Assembly (NCBI GenBank): GCA_019418545.1
Contig: DYBQ01000001.1
Location: 124,001 to 188,000, forward strand
DNA: 64,000 nucleotides
Source: Clostridiales bacterium
GTDB taxonomy: Bacteria > Bacillota > Clostridia > Oscillospirales > Acutalibacteraceae
Direction: 5' to 3'
Each line of letters opens with the position of its first letter. The stretch's first letter is position 1. A program made the translations under genes and the position numbers. Below the pieces are notes generated by a model that was given only the letters and a program-made list of their open reading frames with translations, did not search any database and was not told the origin of the DNA. Below are positions 59,795 to 64,000 of the stretch, piece after piece.

Positions 59795-60526
59795 TCAGTA
59801 CCTCCCGGCAGCAAGAGTATGCTGCAGATATTTTACGCCGTTCACGGCGATGAAGAGTATGCTTATCACAACAGCCGGTGCAGTGGACACTCCCATCGCA
59901 ACCAGGACTGTGCGGATAATCCAGAGAGAAAGGTCAAGGGTGAAATACCGAAAACTCGAAAATGCAATGAGCAGTGCAAATAACAGAATCGATATCCAGG
60001 ACCCCTTGATATCCTGAGCGCTCGGACAGGAATGATAGGCTATCTGTGCCATGAGTATGGCAGCGACCCATACACCAGGTTCGCAAAGAGCAGCGGCAGT
60101 CCCGCCGTTCTGCCAAACCTGCATGATGTACCAGCCGAGCAGGCAGACATTGAGGCTTCCGAACAGTGCCGGGGCAATGCCGATGGCTGTTTTCTGGAGC
60201 AGCGGAAGCAGGAACAGTCCTCGCGGCGTGTAGTTGACATACCCGAGAGCCTTATCCCCTTCCTCGCGCTTGAAACGATAGAGCCGGAACTTATCGATGT
60301 GTGCGCCGGTGAAAAGAGCGACCAGAAGGTGCGAGAGTTCGTGGTGGATGACACCTATTGCTGTCCAGCGTGTATCGTAGCGTTCCGCAAATTCGACACC
60401 AAACGCTTTCTCCATGAGCCAAAGACTTCCCTGCCGTCCCGCCCATTCAATCGCCATAATGATGACGACGGTGGCAATCAGAATCACGCCGCGATAGGCG
60501 TCCAGAAACGCAAGGACTGCATTCAT
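59795..60526 (-). CDS. M50-like membrane metalloprotease
   Basis: 243 residues, several membrane spans. The second hydrophobic region carries HHELSHLLVALFTGAHI (~62), an HExxH zinc motif inside a predicted span, as in M50/site-2 proteases. The usual second motif (NPxxDG or variant) is not clear; candidates are FGSLNVCLLG and the residues after HSCPSAQDIKGSW. The topology resembles small M50-like or DUF3267-type membrane peptidases. ATG 60526 overlaps the stop of the small Cys-rich gene (TGATG). It could release a membrane-bound regulator or signal peptide remnant, but the substrate is unknown. Confidence 0.65.
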   Translation of the reverse strand: MNAVLAFLDAYRGVILIATVVIIMAIEWAGRQGSLWLMEKAFGVEFAERYDTRWTAIGVIHHELSHLLVALFTGAHIDKFRLYRFKREEGDKALGYVNYTPRGLFLLPLLQKTAIGIAPALFGSLNVCLLGWYIMQVWQNGGTAAALCEPGVWVAAILMAQIAYHSCPSAQDIKGSWISILLFALLIAFSSFRYFTLDLSLWIIRTVLVAMGVSTAPAVVISILFIAVNGVKYLQHTLAAGRY

Positions 60527-60702
60527 CACCCGTTCACCCTCTCTTTATGGATTTTCTGCTTTTCGCAACCGCCGCAGCGGAGCAGACAGCAGTAGTGTTC
60601 GTGACGAATCAGAGCCTTGAAGTAGGAAATTTGTGTGCGGACCGCATACGGACATGTCCGGTCTTTGACGGAACAAAGTCGTATATACTGATACCTTGCC
60701 AC
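60526..60702 (-). CDS. Small Cys-rich protein, probable zinc finger
   Basis: 58 residues from a GTG start (60700-60702) with GGAGGAG 5 bp upstream. Sequence features: a Cys at ~10 and ~17, then HEHYCCLLRCGGCEKQKIH (~34-52) with a CxxC and flanking Cys/His that could bind zinc. Its stop codon overlaps the start of the M50-like gene, and a class B promoter lies 40 bp upstream, so the reading frame is well supported despite its size. Function unknown. Confidence 0.65.
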   Translation of the reverse strand: MARYQYIRLCSVKDRTCPYAVRTQISYFKALIRHEHYCCLLRCGGCEKQKIHKERVNG

Positions 60703-60742
60703 GAAAACTCCTCCAAAAACTACATTTCTTCGTCACATCCAC

Positions 60743-60772
60743 ATTATACCAAATGAGGTGTACTGAATACAA
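60743..60772 (-). promoter_or_regulatory. Class B promoter (M50-like unit)
   Basis: TTGTAT (60767-60772), 18-bp spacer, TATAAT (60743-60748); element CATGCTTGTATTCAGTACAC. Confidence 0.7.
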
Positions 60773-61829
60773 GCATGATGCGATTTAGTTGCATTTTGTT
60801 CACAATTTACTTTTACTGGTGCAAGTTATATCGTTCCCGCTCAAAAGCCCTGTATGTGGGTCTGTTTCGAGCGATACCCAGCTACACCCTTCTGATGCAG
60901 GCGGAGATGCCTCAAATTCGAGCCGTACACCGCAGGATAGTAAGTTTATGCCTTGACCGAGATAGCCGTGCTGGCATAGACGCTCGTGCGGGAAACTATG
61001 CACCAGAGAGCAAACGGCTGCTTGAATCCGACTGCAGTACGTTAAGTTTGAACCGTGCTCTGTGCGAGACCCACTGCTGAGACAGGCAGAGATGCCCCGA
61101 ATTCGGGTTGCAGCCGTAAGTAGGGTAAACATACGCTTCGGCTACGACAGGCTCGTCTGCCCTAAGCGTTCTTCGCCCTGGCAGAGCATAGGCGGCGATT
61201 CCCGCATGCGACCTCTGTCGAAACAGTGCTGAATGCCCGGATGTGATGGACCCGGAACGCGGGAGTGTTAGTTCCGGTGCTGTGGTAGCCTTGTGCCGAA
61301 CGGTAGCCGGTCGTGTGCCAGCGTGCAAGTGCCGTGCCGAGAGGGTTCAGCTGCGAGGCAGGCTGGTGCCGCTCCAAGGCTATCAGGTGCGCTCAGGGGA
61401 GGTTCAGAGGTCTAGTGACGAACCGGGGCTTTCTGGGGCAATCAGGGGCTTACAGGTGCTTCCCGGTTCCGTGGACTCCTGCTATCCCTCACCGCGCAGT
61501 TACGCGCAGCTGCGCTAGGTGTTCGCCGTTGTATTGGCTACTACCTGCGAAAACGCAGTTGCCGCCATACAGCGGCCTACGGGAGTTTGAGCTTAAGTGT
61601 TTGCGTAGCCACCCTACTCCACTCAGGTTCCACCCACAGGCACTCTCAGGGACTCCGGTGCTTTCTTAACCGTTCTCCTGCTCTTTCCGGTTCTTTCTAA
61701 AAAAATCTAAGACTCTCTTTAATCTTATAGAGCTCTATATATCTAGTGCTGCACAATACCTGTTTTCTTATTGCCACCATTTTGCGTAAATTTGCGAAAC
61801 AAAACGGGCTCCGGGCTCAGCAAGCGGTT
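60773..61829. other. 1-kb non-coding region before the primase gene stop
   Basis: No reading frame here has a ribosome site or a protein-like composition. Contents: a degenerate direct repeat of about 70 bp (from ~60895 and ~61082, both with CAGGCRGAGATGCC), a 12-bp palindrome GCGCAGCTGCGC (61504-61515), a G-run array (61396-61448) and an AT-rich end (61690-61745). It could be a second origin, an origin of transfer or a structured RNA; none can be assigned from sequence. Confidence 0.5.
61396..61448 (+). repeat. Phased G-runs, possible G-quadruplex
   Basis: GGGG runs at 61396, 61425, 61435 and 61445; the last three are spaced exactly 10 bp apart in the form GGGGCNNNNN. Four G-runs within ~55 nt on one strand could form a quadruplex. 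Confidence 0.45.
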
Positions 61830-64000
61830 TTACCACCTGCTGGATACTTCGTCATCGTATTCACCCAGACACTCAGCAGACATCTGGAACGCGGCGTCAT
61901 CTGGGAAATCAGTCTCAAAATCCTCTGGGTCGTCATCGGGTTCTGCGAGCCAAAGGTTTGCTTTGGAGTAGTCCACGCGCTTCGGCCGGAACTCATCCAG
62001 CAGCAACTCATCCATCGAGCAGACGGTCTGATAGTCGCTGCCGAGGCGGACAGCCACGCTCAAGTTGCTGCCTTCAACGACCTCCTTGCGAGGCAGTGCG
62101 AGCGTTGCGGGAAGAAAACCAGCATCCTGAAACGGCTTCGTGATTCGGTCGATGGTCTTCTGTTTGGCGTACAGGTCAAGACGCAGCTCGGCTTTTTCGA
62201 GAACGGGCAGGAACGGATTCTTCATCTGCTCGACTGCTTCAACAGCCTTGACTTTGAGTTCATTTGTGTGCTCGACAACTCTGTCAGCAGCTGCGCGAAT
62301 CGAGCGCTCAAGTTCCTCGGCAGTCTGCTCAATGACTTCCTGCAGAGCGCGGTAAACGGTCGCTACATGGCACTTGAACAGTTCCGCAATCGCCTTGACG
62401 CTCCAACCCTCTCCTGAGAGTGCCTGCATCTCGAGTGAACGGCGCATACGGCGCTTCTTCTCTTCGTCCACGATATCAACACCGCGAATTGCAGCCTGAC
62501 GCTTGACAGTATCGATGCCGATTTTGAGTTTTTCAGCAATCTGCTTGATGCTCAGTTTTTCCTTGTCAAAGAGCTCGATGATGGTATCGTACATTGTCTT
62601 CTTGGCTTCGCGCTTTTGTGCCGCTTCCCAGATTTTTCTATGGTTGCGGATACGGTAATCCGGAATGACCTTGTGGTCAATTAGAACGCCGAGCATCTTG
62701 CGGTCAGTAGCGGAGCTGGCAACCGGGTACAGAATCCCGTCATGGGTCTGACGGCTCCTATCCATCTTCTTCTTGAAAGTGCTGATGCGCAGATTCTTGA
62801 ACTCTTCCTTTGTCAGACCAAGAGCCTCAGCGATGGTCTCATCCTTGAACGGATGCTTCACCCAGCTGACGATTTTTGCAACTTCCTTGTCCGGAAGCGG
62901 CTCCGCAAAGGTAGAGTTAATAAGCTGTGCCTTTTCCAAAGACGCAGCTTGGTGATAATCGCATGCTGTAGATAAGCAGTACAGCAGCACAGTATGCCGT
63001 TTTCCAACAGGGGTCGTGTTTCTGCGCAGGGAATCGATAACCGCATCCCATCGCTGTGTGATGCAGCGTTCGGCAATCTCAGACCAGGGTCTTGCAATAC
63101 TTCTGGCAGAAACTACAGAGCGCTCCGTATTCCATTCAAGAATACGCTTCGCAAAGCGTTTTTTTGCCCATGCGAGCTCCTGCTCATCGGTGGTATTAAA
63201 GGTTTCGCGGTTCGAGACGACTGTATCGTCCACGATGCGCCACTCAACATCAATAGAATCTGCAAGGACATACAGGTCATTGAGCCGGTATCCCACTGCA
63301 GGGGCATGATAGACATGGCAGCAGCGCCCGGCCTTCGTATTGAAAGTGCCAGGCAGACGCATAATATGATTGATGCCTTTAACGGAATCGTCTACGGAAG
63401 CGTACAGGAAATTGTCGCCCCAATTCACAATCTCCGCTTTCAGCATCGTGCGAATCTTGGTATGTAACCGCTTATAGATTTTCAGGGCGTGCTTGTTGTT
63501 CGGATTGACAGGGTCTATGAAAATCCAGTAAGCTGCGCCGCGTCCGGTATTGACAACAAAGCCTTCCGGAAGAACCCCATTATAAATGGCGGTGGTCAGC
63601 ATCTTGCAGATGCCATCACTGTAATAGAGAGGGACACCCTCCTCATGACAGTCGATATCAAAGCCCAGAGAAATCAGCTGAGAGATACGGGAGTCTGTAC
63701 GAATACCGCTCTCGCGCAGGGATTTAGCCCAGTACGCCGTGTTATTTGTGATGTACAGGTTCGTGGTGCAGTTATAGTATGTGAGCCGATTCGACTTTTC
63801 ACTGGTCTTTGTGAAGATGCTATGCAATTCCGGCATGATAGTGTTCGGGGCAAATTGACGAATGGCACTAAGTTTGTGTCCGACACCCTCGGGCTTAGAG
63901 TACACCTGAAGAGCGCCCTCTGCTTCGCAGAACTCGTAGGTCTTGTAGAACGCAATATCGTTCTCCGTAGGGTAAATACGGCGCTCGCACTCGGGATAAT
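61830..64000 (-). CDS. AEP-like (archaeo-eukaryotic) primase with HTH region, partial at 5' end
   Basis: At least 720 codons; the frame stays open to the right edge, so the true start is outside (a GTG at 63905 is internal). Numbering from that GTG, the catalytic core shows LGFDIDCHEEG (metal-binding D-x-D, ~82), NTGRGAAYWIF (~121) and HIMRLPGTFNTKAGR (~183). This is the pattern of plasmid and phage AEP primases. A helical region follows (~240-400), then two helix-turn-helix segments: LSIKQIAEKLKIGIDTVKRQ (~452) and WSVKAIAELFKCHVATVYRA (~505). A charged coil and an acidic C-terminus close the protein. Such proteins make primers at plasmid origins; with Rep, SSB, TopB and RecD2 it completes a replication set. 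Confidence 0.75.
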   Translation of the reverse strand, partial: YPECERRIYPTENDIAFYKTYEFCEAEGALQVYSKPEGVGHKLSAIRQFAPNTIMPELHSIFTKTSEKSNRLTYYNCTTNLYITNNTAYWAKSLRESGIRTDSRISQLISLGFDIDCHEEGVPLYYSDGICKMLTTAIYNGVLPEGFVVNTGRGAAYWIFIDPVNPNNKHALKIYKRLHTKIRTMLKAEIVNWGDNFLYASVDDSVKGINHIMRLPGTFNTKAGRCCHVYHAPAVGYRLNDLYVLADSIDVEWRIVDDTVVSNRETFNTTDEQELAWAKKRFAKRILEWNTERSVVSARSIARPWSEIAERCITQRWDAVIDSLRRNTTPVGKRHTVLLYCLSTACDYHQAASLEKAQLINSTFAEPLPDKEVAKIVSWVKHPFKDETIAEALGLTKEEFKNLRISTFKKKMDRSRQTHDGILYPVASSATDRKMLGVLIDHKVIPDYRIRNHRKIWEAAQKREAKKTMYDTIIELFDKEKLSIKQIAEKLKIGIDTVKRQAAIRGVDIVDEEKKRRMRRSLEMQALSGEGWSVKAIAELFKCHVATVYRALQEVIEQTAEELERSIRAAADRVVEHTNELKVKAVEAVEQMKNPFLPVLEKAELRLDLYAKQKTIDRITKPFQDAGFLPATLALPRKEVVEGSNLSVAVRLGSDYQTVCSMDELLLDEFRPKRVDYSKANLWLAEPDDDPEDFETDFPDDAAFQMSAECLGEYDDEVSSRW

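Noticed and set aside
60775..61328. Open frames of ~100 codons on both strands
   Set aside because: They overlap each other, lack ribosome sites and give low-complexity products without motifs.
1..64000. Insertion sequences, integrases, tRNA or rRNA genes
   Set aside because: No transposase or integrase motif, no terminal inverted repeats around a gene, and no cloverleaf or rRNA segment was seen by eye; a tRNA scan was not possible.

Overview
The window reads as part of a large low-copy plasmid (or other extrachromosomal element) of a Gram-positive anaerobe, most likely a gut Clostridia/Oscillospiraceae relative. The case for a plasmid is an iteron-type origin with a Rep_3 initiator, a ParA/ParB partition operon flanked by 22-bp repeats, and a second ParM/ParR-like partition pair. 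The Gram-positive call rests on a class B sortase, lipoprotein signals, strong AGGAGG-type ribosome sites and very large secreted surface proteins. I see no rRNA, tRNA, transposase, integrase, phage structural gene or type IV secretion gene. Host assignment is inference from style only.

Layout. 0-1.9 kb: RecD2-like helicase (cut by the left edge) and a DUF1064 nuclease, leftward. 1.9-5.9 kb: iteron origin and rep. 5.9-9.2 kb: parA, parB, a possible DNA-binding protein and the partition repeats. 9.7-12.6 kb: MoxR/CbbQ-type AAA+ ATPase and a two-OB-fold SSB. 12.6-20.5 kb: membrane and exported proteins, including a trigger-factor-like lipoprotein, a sortase-like protein without its histidine, and a membrane-anchored HNH protein. 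20.7-23.4 kb: two coupled unknown genes and one divergent unknown gene. 23.4-27.8 kb: ParR/ParM-like pair, RNase H-like protein, small HTH protein, GNAT acetyltransferase and a Dam-family methyltransferase with an altered catalytic motif. 28-45.3 kb: surface block with Ig-like lipoproteins, a 2980-residue secreted protein, a tandem gene duplication with one frameshifted copy, a class B sortase and its probable substrates. 45.7-53.2 kb: TerD-related protein, macro-domain-like protein, unknown genes, and an active-looking sortase with its membrane partner. 53.4-60.8 kb: topoisomerase III, NYN-domain protein, P-loop protein, acidic membrane protein, M50-like protease and a small Cys-rich protein. 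60.8-61.8 kb: non-coding. 61.8-64 kb: AEP-like primase, running off the right edge.

Regulation is the most striking feature. Almost all genes outside rep/par read leftward, and their operons start with one of two recurring upstream elements. Class A (12 sites) is a promoter with a fixed TGTGCGAA-type core between -35 and -10. Class B (about 10 sites) is an inverted repeat of the form TTGTAYTNARTACAA, often placed on a -35. Several class A transcripts run straight into an intrinsic terminator before the first gene. At three operons (ssb, the 51.4-kb operon, and the 53.2-kb sortase operon) the transcript begins with the same ~49-nt two-hairpin RNA with compensatory base changes, followed by a terminator. 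This is a candidate undescribed attenuation leader. The first 12 bases of the class A core also appear in the 22-bp repeats around parAB, which suggests a link between partition/copy control and element-wide transcription.

The genes appear to form three working groups: replication and maintenance (Rep, primase, SSB, TopB, RecD2, DUF1064, two partition systems); a secreted/cell-wall programme (sortases, sortase partners, Ig-like and giant adhesin-like proteins, PPIase); and cytoplasmic nucleotide/stress functions (TerD-like, macro-like, NYN, AAA+).
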